64,000 bases of DNA from Streptomyces sp. NBC_01775 (GTDB lineage: Bacteria; Actinomycetota; Actinomycetes; Streptomycetales; Streptomycetaceae): the NCBI RefSeq assembly GCF_035917675.1, contig NZ_CP109104.1, forward strand, positions 2,108,001 to 2,172,000, written 5' to 3'. The position numbers and the translations under genes are program-made. Position 1 is the stretch's first letter; each line of letters starts with the position of its first letter. Shown piece after piece: positions 51,074 through 59,956 of the stretch. The notes beneath the pieces are model-generated. The model did not search any database and was not told where the DNA came from. It saw only the letters and a list, made by a program, of their open reading frames with translations.

Positions 51074-52588
51074 TCAGAGACGTCTGGCCGCGGACGGCGA
51101 ATCGGGCAACGACGGCCAGAGATGCGCCCACGGCCGCGCTCGCTCCAGCTGGGCGGCCAGTGCCAGCAGCTCGGGCTCCGAACCCGGCCGCCCGACGAAC
51201 TGGATGCCGAGCGGCAGCCCGCTCAACGTCCGGTAGAGCGGCACCGACGACGCCGGGCGCCCGGTCACGTTCGCCAGCTGGGTGAAGGGCGCGGGCTCGA
51301 GGTTCGCGGCGGCCAGTTTCCCGACGAGGTTCATCCGGCCCAGCACACCGCCGATCCGGGCAGCCAGCAGCCCCCGTGCGGCGAGCCGGACCGGTAGGGC
51401 GAGATCGAACTCGCCGATCGGCCACGCCGGCCGGGCCGTGGTCGGGGTGAGCAGCATGTCGTAGCGCTCGTGGAACGCGGCCAGCGCCCGGGTGTGCTGG
51501 TGCCAGCGGGACTGCGTGGCCAGATACTCCGGCGCCGAAAGGCTCCGGCCGATCGCAGCCATGATCCGGGTCTCGATCTCGAAGTCGTCCTCGGCACAGC
51601 CGGTGAACTCCCGTGCGGCGGTGACCTCGGCGGCGACCATCGCGTACCAGGTCGTGAGGAAGTCGGTGGCCAGGCGCTGCCCGTCGATGGCCGGGGCGGA
51701 TTCCTCCACGACGTGTCCGAGTCCGGTGAGCAGCTCCCCCGCGTCCCGAACCGCGGCAGCGGCCTGCGGATCAACCGGTCCGCCGAGCGAGGACACCGTG
51801 GTCAGCCCGATCCGCAGCGGGCGCGGGTCGTCGACGACGGCGTCGGCGTACGGACGCTCCGCCGGAGCCACCCGGTACGGGCCCTCCGGTGCGGAGCCGG
51901 CCAGCACGTCGAGCATCGCGGCGGAGTCACGGACCGTGCGCGACAGCACGCCCTGCACCGCGGCGCCGTGGAAGACCTCGTCGACGTCCGGCCCGGACGG
52001 GACGACGCCACGCCCCGGCTTGAGCCCGAACAGCCCACAGGCCGCAGCCGGGATCCGGATGGAGCCCCCGCCGTCGTTCCCGCCCGCGACCGGGACGACT
52101 CCGGCCGCGACGGCCGCCGCGGACCCGCCGGAGCTGCCACCGGGAGTCCGCGACGGGTCCCAGGGGTTGCGGGTCGGGCCCCCCGCGACCGGCTCGGTTA
52201 TCGCGCGGGCGCCGAATTCGGGGGTCGCGGTCCGGCCGAACACGACCAGACCGGCGTCGAGCCAACGCTGTACCACCGTGGACGTCTCCGGGCGCGCGAA
52301 GCGTGCCAGCGATCGATTCCCACTGCCGGTCGGAACCCCGGCGAGATGCTGGCCCAAGTCTTTGATCAGGAACGGGACGCCGGCGAACGGCCCGGACAGC
52401 GGGCCGCGAGCGCGGACACGGGCGTCGTCGTCGAGTCGGTGGCGGATCGCGTTGATCGTCGGTTCGACGGCATCGGCACGGGCAATCGCCGCCTGGAGCA
52501 GTTCAACCGGGCTCACCGCTCCGGACTTCACCAGCTCGGCCAGCCCGACGGCGTCGTGCTCCCGGTACTCATCCCAAGTGATACCCAT
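51074..52588 (-). CDS. Amidase (amidase signature family)
   Basis: 504 residues, ATG at 52588. Amidase signature fold with Ser-cisSer-Lys triad: Lys in VPFLIKDLGQHL, cis-Ser in GGSSGGSAAAVAAG and nucleophile Ser in GGNDGGGSIRIPAAACGLFG, with KPGRGVVPSGP following. No signal peptide; cytoplasmic. C-terminal QLANVTGRPASSVPLYR is typical. It hydrolyses an amide of unknown identity, perhaps 6-aminohexanoate-cyclic-dimer-hydrolase-like or aryl. It lies upstream of hit in one operon. Confidence 0.88.
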   Translation of the reverse strand: MGITWDEYREHDAVGLAELVKSGAVSPVELLQAAIARADAVEPTINAIRHRLDDDARVRARGPLSGPFAGVPFLIKDLGQHLAGVPTGSGNRSLARFARPETSTVVQRWLDAGLVVFGRTATPEFGARAITEPVAGGPTRNPWDPSRTPGGSSGGSAAAVAAGVVPVAGGNDGGGSIRIPAAACGLFGLKPGRGVVPSGPDVDEVFHGAAVQGVLSRTVRDSAAMLDVLAGSAPEGPYRVAPAERPYADAVVDDPRPLRIGLTTVSSLGGPVDPQAAAAVRDAGELLTGLGHVVEESAPAIDGQRLATDFLTTWYAMVAAEVTAAREFTGCAEDDFEIETRIMAAIGRSLSAPEYLATQSRWHQHTRALAAFHERYDMLLTPTTARPAWPIGEFDLALPVRLAARGLLAARIGGVLGRMNLVGKLAAANLEPAPFTQLANVTGRPASSVPLYRTLSGLPLGIQFVGRPGSEPELLALAAQLERARPWAHLWPSLPDSPSAARRL

Positions 52589-52743
52589 ACGAGTGCTCCC
52601 ATCAGAGCGATAAGGGGCCCGGTCCGAGGCACGTCCAACGTCACGACGCCTCGGCCATCGGCGTCCCGGCCACGACCTCGCGCAGGTCTCGGTCGGCCGG
52701 TCACGACCGCGTCGGACACCGCGTAGCGATGTTGATCAGCCAT
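52528..52743 (-). pseudogene. Start of a decayed MerR-controlled gene
   Basis: The ATG at 52743 has an exact MerR-type operator ten bases upstream and opens with ADQHRYAVSDAVVTGRP, which looks protein-like, but the frame soon becomes basic and overlaps the amidase start. I read it as the first residues of a former target gene of the MerR protein, most of it deleted. Family unknown. Confidence 0.3.
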
Positions 52744-52752
52744 GGTCTGAGT

Positions 52753-52781
52753 CAACACTGTGCCGCGACGGCACACTCAAG
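52753..52781. promoter_or_regulatory. MerR operator/promoter, copy 2
   Basis: CAACACTGTGCCGCGACGGC (52753-52772) continues ACACTCAAG and differs from 50491-50520 at only a few bases, including conserved flanking CAACACTG and TCAAG. Both sit nine to ten bases before an ATG on the minus strand, so the whole promoter block was duplicated. Confidence 0.55.
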
Positions 52782-53623
52782 CTCATGGATAGCGGGATCA
52801 CACCACGCCGAGTTCTGGGCGCAGCACCGGACGCGGGCACGCGGTGAAGGTCGGGCTGACCGGAGGCAGAAGGGGTGTCCGGCCGCCGGGCCGGCCGGCG
52901 TAGGCCCGTCCGCCTTCTTGCTATGCCGAGTTGACGTCGTCAGTGCGCTGCGGCTGACGCGCGCCATTTCGCGCGGTCTGGCCTTCCCGACCCCGACCTG
53001 GCGCCTGACCCTCACCGTCGTCCGCGACGTACTCGCGCAGGTCCTCGGACATCGGCGTCCGACGACCCGCACCCGCGCCACCTCGACGGCCGCGACCTCT
53101 ACGGAAAGTCGGCGGCGAACTGAGCGAGGCGGCTGGCGCGGGACGGGTCGACAGCGAGCGCCGAACCGCCGTACGGACCGTGACCTGATGACGAGCGACT
53201 CGCTGGGCGGGGGTTTCACCGCGATGTAACTCAGGTCACGTCGCGCGAGGCGGCTTCGTTCATCACTTGATGCCTAAGTGTCAGTTAGTGACGAATTTTT
53301 GGTCCCCAGGCCAACCCGGAGGAGCTGATCACCATGCAGACCACAAGTCCCCAGCCTCACCATGACGACATCACGCATCGATGGTCGGTATTCCGGGGGG
53401 CAACCAGTCTCCCGGCACGCCGGGGCGGTTCACAACGACGGGTGCCTCCGCGACGGCGTCGCCGAGGCACCCGTTTACCGTTGGTGCTCCGGGCCCACAG
53501 ATCTGCGTCGCCAGCGGAAGCTGTCCACCTCGTCACTTCCATACAGCCGCCACTCGCTGTGCGCGCAGATCCGCCCGACGACTGCTCACGGAGCAGGGAT
53601 CGCCGGGAGCAGCAGGTACGACT
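52782..53623. other. Degenerate stretch with TetR-type operator
   Basis: About 840 bases with no intact gene. AAGTGTCAGTTAGTGACG (53276-53293) resembles the operators at 46990 and 57577. A GGAGGAGCTG ribosome site precedes an ATG at 53334 (MQTTSPQPHHDD), but that frame soon loses protein character, so it is probably the start of a ruined TetR-controlled gene running toward the CocE fragment. Confidence 0.35.
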
Positions 53624-53905
53624 TCACATCGGGAACCGAAGTGCAGGGTGTGTCGGTGCACTTCGAAAGCTGACCCGGTGCTCGACTCCGAAGACGGACC
53701 CCCGGTCCGTGTGGATGAAGGGGCCAACGCCCGGCGTCGGGTACATCGCGTTCTCGATTTCCGTGCCTTGGTTGCTGTAGTCGCGACCACCGATGCCCAA
53801 CTCGAGGACGTAGCCGGCCGGGACCACGATGCTCGTCGGCCAGATCTCGATGTCGACGTCGACGGGCTCGCCGGGGACGAGCACTTCAAGCGTGCCATGA
53901 CTCTC
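53624..53905 (-). pseudogene. C-terminal fragment of a CocE/NonD-type hydrolase
   Basis: A frame ending at 53624 reads LPESHGTLEVLVPGEPVDVD, then IEIWPTSIVVPAGYVLELGI and GRDYSNQG. This is the C-terminal jelly-roll of CocE/NonD or X-Pro dipeptidyl-peptidase hydrolases. The catalytic alpha/beta part is missing: the frame is cut near 53905, next to an IS3 gene. The N-terminal part of such a gene, same strand, lies at 62740-63260, so both may come from one gene. Confidence 0.65.
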
Positions 53906-53913
53906 TGGGAGAA

Positions 53914-54846
53914 GTGACCGTGAACGAACCGGAGGCGCTCGTTGCCTTCATCATTAGCCAGAGAGCCGAGCACAACATCCCCTACCGCGTCTCCTGCCGA
54001 GTGCTCCAGGTAAGCGAGGCGTGGTTCTACAAGTGGCGCCGACGCCCCGCTGAGCCGACGAAGCGCGAGGTCAGACGCACAGAGCTGGAAGAGCGGGTCA
54101 CATACTTCTTCCGCCTCTCGGGCGAGACCTACGGTTCGCCGAGGATCACTCTGGACCTGTGGGCAGAGGGCTGGAAGATATCGGTGAACACGGTCGCGGA
54201 GATCATGGCCGACCTTGGCCTGCAAGGCCGCAAGCCCCCGCGCCGGGGGAAGTCGCTGACCCGGCAGGGCAAGCGGAAAGCGGCTCCTGACCTGATGCAT
54301 CGACGTTTCGACGCCGTCGCGCCCGACCTGCTCCGGTACGGCGACATGACCGAGATCGAGACCGGCGAGGGCAAGATCTATCTGGCCACGGTCATCGTCG
54401 CGTTCTCGCGCCGCTGCCTCGGCTACGCCATGGGCGCCCACCACGACGCGGCCCTGGTCGGGGCATCGTTGCAGATGACGGCCGCGACCCAGGGCGGCGG
54501 GACGGACGGCACGATCTTTCACAGCGACAGGGGCAGTGAGTACACGTCCGAGGCGTACAACACTCTCTGTGACCACCTGGGCGTGGTGCAGTCCATGGGA
54601 CGGGTGGGATCGGCGCTGGACAACGCCGCCGCGGAGTCGTTCAACTCGCTGATCAAGGTCGAGTACATCCACCGCCGCCGGTTCGCGACCCGCACCGAGG
54701 CCCGGCTGAAGGCCGCCACCTGGATCACCGGGTTCTACAACCCGCGCCGAAGGCACAGCGCGGCCGGCGGGCTGCCGCCGGAGGAGTTCGAACAGAACAT
54801 CAGCGAAGCACGCAAACGGCACGGCCAGAAATATCAGGCCGCATAA
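53914..54846 (+). CDS. IS3-family transposase OrfB
   Basis: 310 residues. HTH_21 region (TYGSPRITLDLWAEG) followed by an rve integrase core with the full DDE set: Asp in LRYGDMTEIETG, Asp in IFHSDRGSEYTS, Glu in NAAAESFNSLIKVE, then FYNPRRRHSAAGGLPPEEFE. In IS3 elements OrfB is made active as an OrfA-OrfB fusion by frameshifting. OrfA is absent here, so it is probably not functional by itself. A GTGA precedes the start; no ribosome site is obvious. Confidence 0.85.
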   Translation: MTVNEPEALVAFIISQRAEHNIPYRVSCRVLQVSEAWFYKWRRRPAEPTKREVRRTELEERVTYFFRLSGETYGSPRITLDLWAEGWKISVNTVAEIMADLGLQGRKPPRRGKSLTRQGKRKAAPDLMHRRFDAVAPDLLRYGDMTEIETGEGKIYLATVIVAFSRRCLGYAMGAHHDAALVGASLQMTAATQGGGTDGTIFHSDRGSEYTSEAYNTLCDHLGVVQSMGRVGSALDNAAAESFNSLIKVEYIHRRRFATRTEARLKAATWITGFYNPRRRHSAAGGLPPEEFEQNISEARKRHGQKYQAA

Positions 54847-54877
54847 CCAACGTCTCTACGCAACCAGGGGGATTGAC
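53914..54877 (+). mobile_element. IS3-family insertion sequence, left end and orfA missing
   Basis: The orfB transposase is complete and followed by TCTCTACGCAACCAGGGGG and ATTGACA at 54853-54877, which looks like an IS3-group right end. There is no orfA and no left terminal repeat; the left side joins directly to the CocE fragment. The element is therefore a one-ended remnant. Confidence 0.55.
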
Positions 54878-54905
54878 AAAAGCGGACTGCCCTATCGGCG
54901 CAGCG

Positions 54906-55262
54906 TCAACTCGCCACGCTCGTAGATCCATCCCCACTGAGGAGGGTGCGCAGCCGGCGAGCTACGTCGGTGGTGCTGTGCCCGTCCCACACGGGCGCCG
55001 TCTCTACCTCGGGCACGTCACCGAACAACGACCAGCTATTGGCTCGGTAATGATTGCTGACCTGCCCCGTGGGGAGCTGGGCCATGACTATGAACCAGCC
55101 GCCCCCGAAGCATGGTTCACCGTCGTGGTGCTTCCATGAGCGGACGACGGGATACCTGGCGGCCAGCCACGCCCGGACTGCGTGTGCGTGGTAGAGCAGC
55201 CTGAATTCGTACAGCTCGTCGAAGGTGTGGAACCCGTCGGAGATGCTGCCGGTGTCGGTCAT
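54906..55262 (-). CDS. Conserved hypothetical (phage/island-type) protein
   Basis: About 118 residues from the ATG at 55262; upstream residues of the open frame look unrelated. Motifs: DGFHTFDELYEFRLLYHAHA, RSWKHHDGEPCFGGGWFIVM, LPTGQVSNHYRANSWSLFGD and PVWDGHSTTDVARRLR. Proteins of this pattern (HTFDELYEHR, GGWFIV, WDGHT) occur in actinobacterial phages and islands; the function is unknown to me. Its small size and conserved Trp/His/Asp residues suggest a binding protein. Confidence 0.65.
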   Translation of the reverse strand: MTDTGSISDGFHTFDELYEFRLLYHAHAVRAWLAARYPVVRSWKHHDGEPCFGGGWFIVMAQLPTGQVSNHYRANSWSLFGDVPEVETAPVWDGHSTTDVARRLRTLLSGDGSTSVAS

Positions 55263-55862
55263 TATTGGCTCCAGATTGTGTAGAGCCCGCGGCGCGGGCT
55301 TCGCCGCTAACACGCGGCGGGTATTGCCCACCTTGCCGGGCACCTCGACAGCCTGGCCAGGCTGAAATGATCAGCCCCGGAAGGTAACTCAGGCCAGACT
55401 TGATTGCAAGCGTTGTCTGCCGAGAGCCGCTCGAGTGAGGCCCCGGGACAGCGGCGGCAGACTCAGGGACCGCTCGCAGATCGGGTTCTTGTGTACTGCG
55501 CTGACAGCAGGGACGCCGACATCGTTAGCTGCGGCGCCGACAAAGTGTCCGCATCGCTGATGGAGGGGCAACCGCTCGTCCGAGGGGCCAACAGCCCTCT
55601 GGCCCGTCTCAGGAGCCTGTTGGTCCGCGCGCCGCAATCCATGCCGCTGAGCAGGGACAACTGTGCCTGGGCCGAGCATGTCGCGCTGCACGGTAGAATC
55701 GACCCTTTCCGGGTCGAGCGGGAACGCGTCGCCGCTCTCGGCGCGACGCAGGTCCCTATCCGCCGAGCCCGCGTGACGACGGCGAGGCTCGACGAAGCCG
55801 CCAACCGCAGCCCCGTCGATCGAGGTGGTGAGCTGGTGCAAGACGTAGAGGATGTGTTGGTG
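55263..55862. other. Non-coding stretch before grpB
   Basis: About 600 bases. A GC hairpin (AGCCCGC/GCGGGCT, 55284-55300) is the only structure noted. The plus-strand frame that runs into GrpB is open but has no protein character before about 55863. Confidence 0.35.
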
Positions 55863-56423
55863 ATGAGCAGCGGCAAGCCTCGTCGGCCGGACGTCACGAC
55901 GGTCGAGATCATCGGTGGTCCGGAAGCGCTCGAGGTCGGCCTTGGCAGCTATGACGCCCGGTGGGCGGAGGTCTACCTGCATCACCGGCGTCGGATCCTT
56001 GACGCGTTGGCGGCAGTGGACGTCGATGTCGAGCACATTGGATCGACTTCGGTTCCAGGGCTTGCCGCCAAACCGATTGTTGACATCGTCGTCGCGGTGG
56101 CCGACATCACAGCAGAGGAGGACTACCTCGACTGGCTGTTGGCCGCAGGTTACGAACTGCGGGTTCGCGAGCCAGGACATCGGCTCGTGCGTACGCCGAC
56201 ACGCGACGTTCACGTGCACGTATATGAACGAGGGGACGCAGCGGTGCATGAGTACCTTCTCTTCCGTGACCACTTGCGCACCAATGCAGACGATCGCGCC
56301 CTGTACGAGAGTGTCAAACGAGCTCTGCTCAGCCAGCAGTGGAACGACATGAACGACTACGCCGACGCCAAGAACGACGTCATCTTCGCGATCAAGACTC
56401 GAGCCGGGGCAGCTCGCCAATGA
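55863..56423 (+). CDS. GrpB family protein (nucleotidyltransferase fold)
   Basis: 186 residues from the ATG at 55863. After TVEIIGGPEALEVGLGSYDA comes the GrpB/UPF0157 core: VEHIGSTSVPGLAAKPIVDI, VVAVADI, YELRVREPGHRLVRTP, DVHVHVYERGDAAVHEYLLF and YADAKNDVIFAI. The family has a minimal nucleotidyltransferase fold (GS...D) and unknown substrate; some members are fused to dephospho-CoA kinase. It appears to stand alone. Confidence 0.85.
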   Translation: MSSGKPRRPDVTTVEIIGGPEALEVGLGSYDARWAEVYLHHRRRILDALAAVDVDVEHIGSTSVPGLAAKPIVDIVVAVADITAEEDYLDWLLAAGYELRVREPGHRLVRTPTRDVHVHVYERGDAAVHEYLLFRDHLRTNADDRALYESVKRALLSQQWNDMNDYADAKNDVIFAIKTRAGAARQ

Positions 56424-56509
56424 CGCGGATGGTGTCACGGGTTTGTGATCTGTGAATCTGTTCGACTGGCGACGCCTACGTCACCGGCGCAGAACAGTCA
56501 CATCCGCAA

Positions 56510-56602
56510 AGACCTCGTGGAGCGGATGATGCCCTACCTGCGTCGGCTGCGGCAGGACCACCCGGACCTGCCCGACCTGTACACGGACGGCCCGAAGGGG
56601 AG
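56510..56602 (+). pseudogene. Fragment of a merR gene, copy of part of 49719-50480
   Basis: Encodes HIRKDLVERMMPYLRRLRQD and HPDLPDLYTDGPKG, the same residues as the MerR gene, with one visible base difference in about 95 (A for G). It is in opposite orientation to the full gene. The homology stops sharply on both sides. It is a recent, partial, inverted duplication. Confidence 0.75.
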
Positions 56603-56651
56603 CTGCTGCCCGCCAAGCGCACCTGACCGACGCCCTCTCCGCTCCCCGTCC

Positions 56652-56683
56652 GTGCCGGACGGGCCACGCGGCCCGTCCGGCAC
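56652..56683 (+). terminator. 14-bp GC hairpin terminator
   Basis: GTGCCGGACGGGCC (56652-56665) pairs perfectly with GGCCCGTCCGGCAC (56670-56683) around a four-base loop. It may end transcripts from the grpB side or belong to the duplicated merR region. No T-run follows. Confidence 0.6.
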
Positions 56684-56731
56684 ACGCGTCCGCACCGCGG
56701 AGGACCACGGCCAATTCGGGCGTCGATTCTT

Positions 56732-56839
56732 ATGGGCCACCGACGCCCGCACCGTCGCCGCGAGCGCAAGGCCCAGCACTTCCTGGCCTTCGTCGGCATG
56801 GCCGCAGCCCTCGTCGGTTACCGCCGCCCCACCAACTGA
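56732..56839 (+). pseudogene. C-terminal end of an IS5-type transposase
   Basis: 35 codons ending in TGA at 56837-56839: GHRRPHRRRERKAQHFLAFV and GMAAALVGYRRPTN. This matches the last helix and strand of IS5-group (DDE) transposases, which end ERKAxHFLAFxGIAxxLxxYRR. The rest of the element is missing. Confidence 0.6.
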
Positions 56840-56887
56840 ACGACGTCTGAGTGGCGTTGTCCCATGGATGAATGACGCGGTGAACCC

Positions 56888-57541
56888 ATGCAGGTGAGCA
56901 ATCGCGTCGGACCTGGGACGAGCGAGCAACGGCGCTGCCGGATCCGGTTGGAGATCTCTCGAGAGGCGTCGCGTCTCTTCTGGGAGCAGGGCGTTGCCGC
57001 GACCAGCGGCGGCCAGATCGGCGAAGCAGCGGGCCTGTCGACGCGCACCGTCTGGCGCCACTTCCGGAGCAAGGAGAGCTGCGCCGAACCGATCATCTTG
57101 CATGGCGTCGAATGGGAGGTGGCTGCCCTGCGACGCTGGAAACCCGAACTCTCCCTCGATGGCCATCTCGCCGACGAGATGAGCAGGCATGCCCGCGACG
57201 CCGACAGGGCGGAGCGCGCCGACGACGCGCTCGCGATGAAGATGATCGCGCTCAGCAACAAAGAGCCCGCGCTCCGCATGGCCTGGCTAATGGCCTGTGA
57301 CCAGGTGGAACGCGAACTGGCCGGGAGCATCGCCGGTCGACTTGACCTGCCGGCCGACGACATCAGGGTGCAGGTGTACGCGGCGGCCGCCTCGGGCGCC
57401 CTACGGATCGTCAACGAGACGATCGGCGATGCCCTGCTCGGCGGTGCCGATGTGCGGCAATTCGCACACGCGCACCGGCTCCTGGCCCAGGCGGTTCGCA
57501 GCGCCACAGGAGGCGCCGTGGGGGACACGACTACGACCTGA
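56888..57541 (+). CDS. TetR family regulator, paralog B
   Basis: 217 residues, ATG at 56888. It is collinear with the product of 47047: RRCRIRLEISREASRLFWEQ, GLSTRTVWRHFRSKESCAEP, LRMAWLMACDQVERELAG, ATGGAVGDTTTT. The recognition helix is nearly unchanged, so both should bind similar operators. Its ligand domain has diverged more. A decayed MFS exporter gene follows, with an operator-like sequence between them. Confidence 0.85.
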   Translation: MQVSNRVGPGTSEQRRCRIRLEISREASRLFWEQGVAATSGGQIGEAAGLSTRTVWRHFRSKESCAEPIILHGVEWEVAALRRWKPELSLDGHLADEMSRHARDADRAERADDALAMKMIALSNKEPALRMAWLMACDQVERELAGSIAGRLDLPADDIRVQVYAAAASGALRIVNETIGDALLGGADVRQFAHAHRLLAQAVRSATGGAVGDTTTT

Positions 57542-57576
57542 GGTCCGTACGCGACGACACCGTCAGGTCGCAATAA

Positions 57577-57599
57577 TCACTGTCAATTAGGTGTCACGC
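57577..57599. promoter_or_regulatory. Operator-like sequence between TetR B and the MFS relic
   Basis: TCACTGTCAATTAGGTGTCA (57577-57596) then CGC. The half-sites TCACTGTCA and GGTGTCAC are inverted, and resemble those at 46990 and 53276. It lies downstream of tetR B and upstream of the MFS pseudogene, as expected for a target promoter. Confidence 0.4.
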
Positions 57600-57788
57600 T
57601 CGGCGTTCTGTCTGATCCGGCCGCCCCGCGCTGTTCGCGCGGTGTGACGCAGGCCCGGCCCGGTGGCAGGTGGATCCACCCGCACCGGATCGGATGCCGC
57701 CCTCGTTTGTGGCCCTTCGGTGCATCGCCGTCAGGTGGCGATCTGTGCCCATGAGTACGCCGCCTGTTCTCCTTGATTGGAAGAGTCA

Positions 57789-58855
57789 GTGGCTAGCGAA
57801 GTTTCCCCTGAGAAGAGGCAGGAAGCGGTGACGATGCCGCCCCGGCAGGTGCTTCAGGCGGTTTCCGGGCTGGTGGCCGGTTTGTTCGTCGCCCATCCTC
57901 GCCGGAACCGTGGTGGCCAACGCGCTGCCCCGGATCACCGCCGAGCTGGGGGCGAGCCAATCTCGTACACCTGGGTGATCATCGCGGAGCTGCTGTCCAT
58001 GACGGCCACCGTTCCGTTGTGGGGCAAGCTGTCCGACCTCTACAGCAAGAAGCTGCTCCTCCAGACATCGCCGGCCTGTTCGTGGTCGGCTCACTCGTGG
58101 CCGGATTCTCCCAAGGTGCCGGCATGCTGATCTTCAGCCGGGTGGCGCAGGGCGTGGGGGCAGGCGGACTCACGGCACTGACGCAGGTCGTGATGGCGGC
58201 CGTCATCCCCCCGCGGAAGCTGGGCAGGTACTCCGGCGTCTTCGGCGCCGTCATCGGATCCCACACGCCCTTCATTCTGTTGAGCGTCTACATGGCCGTC
58301 CTGGGGACCGGCGTCGGCATGCTGACGCAGAACCTGGTCCTCGCCGCGCAGAACGACGTGCCCGCCAACACCTTGGGCAGCGCGACTTCCGTCCTGTCCT
58401 TCTCGCGCAACATGGGCGGGACCGTGGGCACCAGCGTCCTCGGGGCGGTCCTCGCCCACCGCGTCGCCACCGAACTGTCCGCCGGCCGCGCGACGGCAGG
58501 CGACACGCCGGGAGGCGGAGCCGGGCACGGTGTCCCCGACGCGACGACCCTGCCCGCCCCCTTGCGAGCGCTCGTGGAGAACGCCTACGGCACCGCCACC
58601 GCCGAACTCTTCCTCTGGGCCACCCCGTTCGCCCTGCTGGCACTGATCGTCGTCCTGTTCATCGAAGAGAAGCCGCTCAAGACGACCACCAGCACGGAGC
58701 GACTCGCCGAGGAGAGCGCCATCGCCGCCGACGGCCGCGCCCTCCCGACCCCCGCCGACACCCCCCGTGCCGACGCCGCCGAGGGGTCAACCAGGGGCGG
58801 TGGAGGAGCCCCCCGGCCAGGGGTCGGTTCCGTCCGGTCCGGGCGGCGGCCGTGA
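57789..58855 (+). pseudogene. Decayed DHA2-type MFS multidrug transporter
   Basis: Three frames are needed to read one MDR-type MFS protein: SGLVAGLFVA (helix 1), then after a frameshift near 57895 YTWVIIAELLSMTATVPLWG and KLSDLYSKKLLLQ, after another near 58070 AGLFVVGSLVAGFSQGAGML, SRVAQGVGAGGLTALTQVVM, GRYSGVFGAVIGS. Then a deletion of about 200 residues jumps to FILLSVYMAVLGTGVGMLTQ, NLVLAAQNDVPANTLGSATS and the C-terminal helix VVLFIEEKPLK. It cannot be functional. Upstream TetR B presumably controlled it. Confidence 0.8.
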
Positions 58856-58944
58856 CGAACGAGGCCGGAACAGCAGGGTGGCCGGGACGGTGGATCGTCC
58901 CGGGCACCCTTCGTGATCGGCTGGCTGGGCGGGCGATCACCGGT

Positions 58945-59293
58945 ATTGGGCCTAGACGGACAAGTCCGATGTATTCAGTGGTCGAATGCGACGAGCGACC
59001 GCGTGCTCGGGGCGCCGGTCTTGTGGTTGCGCCAGATAGCGGCGGCCATGGCGAGGATGCGCCGGGCGACACGGACGGCGACCCCCTCGAAGGTCCGTCC
59101 GCCGTGCTGCCCCAGGTCCAATTGCCCCTTGAGGGTGTCGTTCATGGACTCGATCAGCTGCCGCACCGACTTGAGCAGGCCCTCGCCCTTGCGCTTCTTC
59201 TCCGGTCGGCGACCAGGTCTTCATCGACGTCGAGCATGGCCTGGAGCACTTCGCGTTCGTCGAGTTTCGGGTTCGCCAGCGCCCACAGGATCG
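58945..59293 (-). mobile_element. Defective IS982-type fragment, left inverted copy
   Basis: A minus-strand 3' part of an IS982-family transposase gene: ALANPKLDEREVLQAMLDVD, then after a deletion KKRKGEGLLKSVRQLIESMN, DTLKGQLDLGQHGGRTFEGV, RILAMAAAIWRNHKTGAPST and a terminal DH. Its end is TTGGGCCTAGACGGACAAGT (58944-58963). The whole block is repeated inverted at 62358-62703. Both copies carry the same internal deletion after LVADR, so one was copied from the other. Confidence 0.8.
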
Positions 59294-59363
59294 GCATCCC
59301 GGTCGGCGTGCGTCCGGCGCGTAAGACCGGAGGAGCCGCGAGGAGACGGCGGTTCAAGGAGTG

Positions 59364-59401
59364 GACAGGGGCTCGGCGACGATGGCCGTCGAGCCCCTGT
59401 C
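59364..59401 (-). terminator. Hairpin downstream of the FBP-domain gene
   Basis: GACAGGGGCTCG (59364-59375) pairs with CGAGCCCCTGTC (59390-59401), a 12-bp perfect stem ending five bases before the complement of the gene's stop at 59406. Confidence 0.65.
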
Positions 59402-59405
59402 GGCC

Positions 59406-59903
59406 TCAGTGGAATACCCGCTCCACGAACGCGTCGAGGTTGCCGCGCAGGCGCTCGATCTGCTGCTCGACAGTGAGGTACTCCTCCATGCGCCCGCCCG
59501 GTGCCGCCTTCTTCCTGCCCCGTACGTACAACGAGCAGTCCAGGTCGGCGCAGATGTAGAGGCCCACCGAGTTGCCTCTGCGGCCGGCCGGGCCTGCCTT
59601 GGGGGCGGTCATGAGGGAGACGCCGCTGCCGGGATGCGTGGTCAGGCACAGCGAGCACAGGCTGCGGTGCAGGAAGCCGCGGTTGCCGGAAGCGGAGCGC
59701 AGGGACAGGCCGACGAGTTCATCGGCGCGTTCGACGACGAGATACCTGCGATCGGGCGCGGACAGATCGAACCAGCCCAGGAAGTCCAGGTCGTCCCAGT
59801 GGTCGAGGTCCGCCAGGTTCTTGGGCAGGGGGAGGCGTTTGGCCTCGCCCTTCGAGCAGTTGACGAACGAGGTACGGATGTCGTGCTCGGTCAGGGGTTT
59901 CAT
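59406..59903 (-). CDS. FBP domain protein (FusB-like EF-G-binding family)
   Basis: 165 residues, ATG at 59903. Helical N-terminal domain (LTEHDIRTSFVNCSKGEAKR) followed by a treble-clef zinc domain: FLHRSLCSLCLTTHPGSGVS with CxxC, GLYICADLDCSLYVRGRKK with CxxxxC, and a closing helix. This is the EF-G-binding FBP/FusB architecture that frees EF-G from ribosomes and can give fusidic-acid tolerance. Actinobacterial members are common and not proven resistance genes. It lies in the same orientation 53 bp after the exporter gene. Confidence 0.78.
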   Translation of the reverse strand: MKPLTEHDIRTSFVNCSKGEAKRLPLPKNLADLDHWDDLDFLGWFDLSAPDRRYLVVERADELVGLSLRSASGNRGFLHRSLCSLCLTTHPGSGVSLMTAPKAGPAGRRGNSVGLYICADLDCSLYVRGRKKAAPGGRMEEYLTVEQQIERLRGNLDAFVERVFH

Positions 59904-59956
59904 GGAGGATCCTTCGAGGGGGCAGGTGGACGGTGGCGGGACACGACCCCGGCTCG

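Noticed and set aside
55404..55862. N-terminal extension of the GrpB protein by about 153 residues
   Set aside because: The extension lacks protein character and GrpB proteins begin close to the ATG at 55863.
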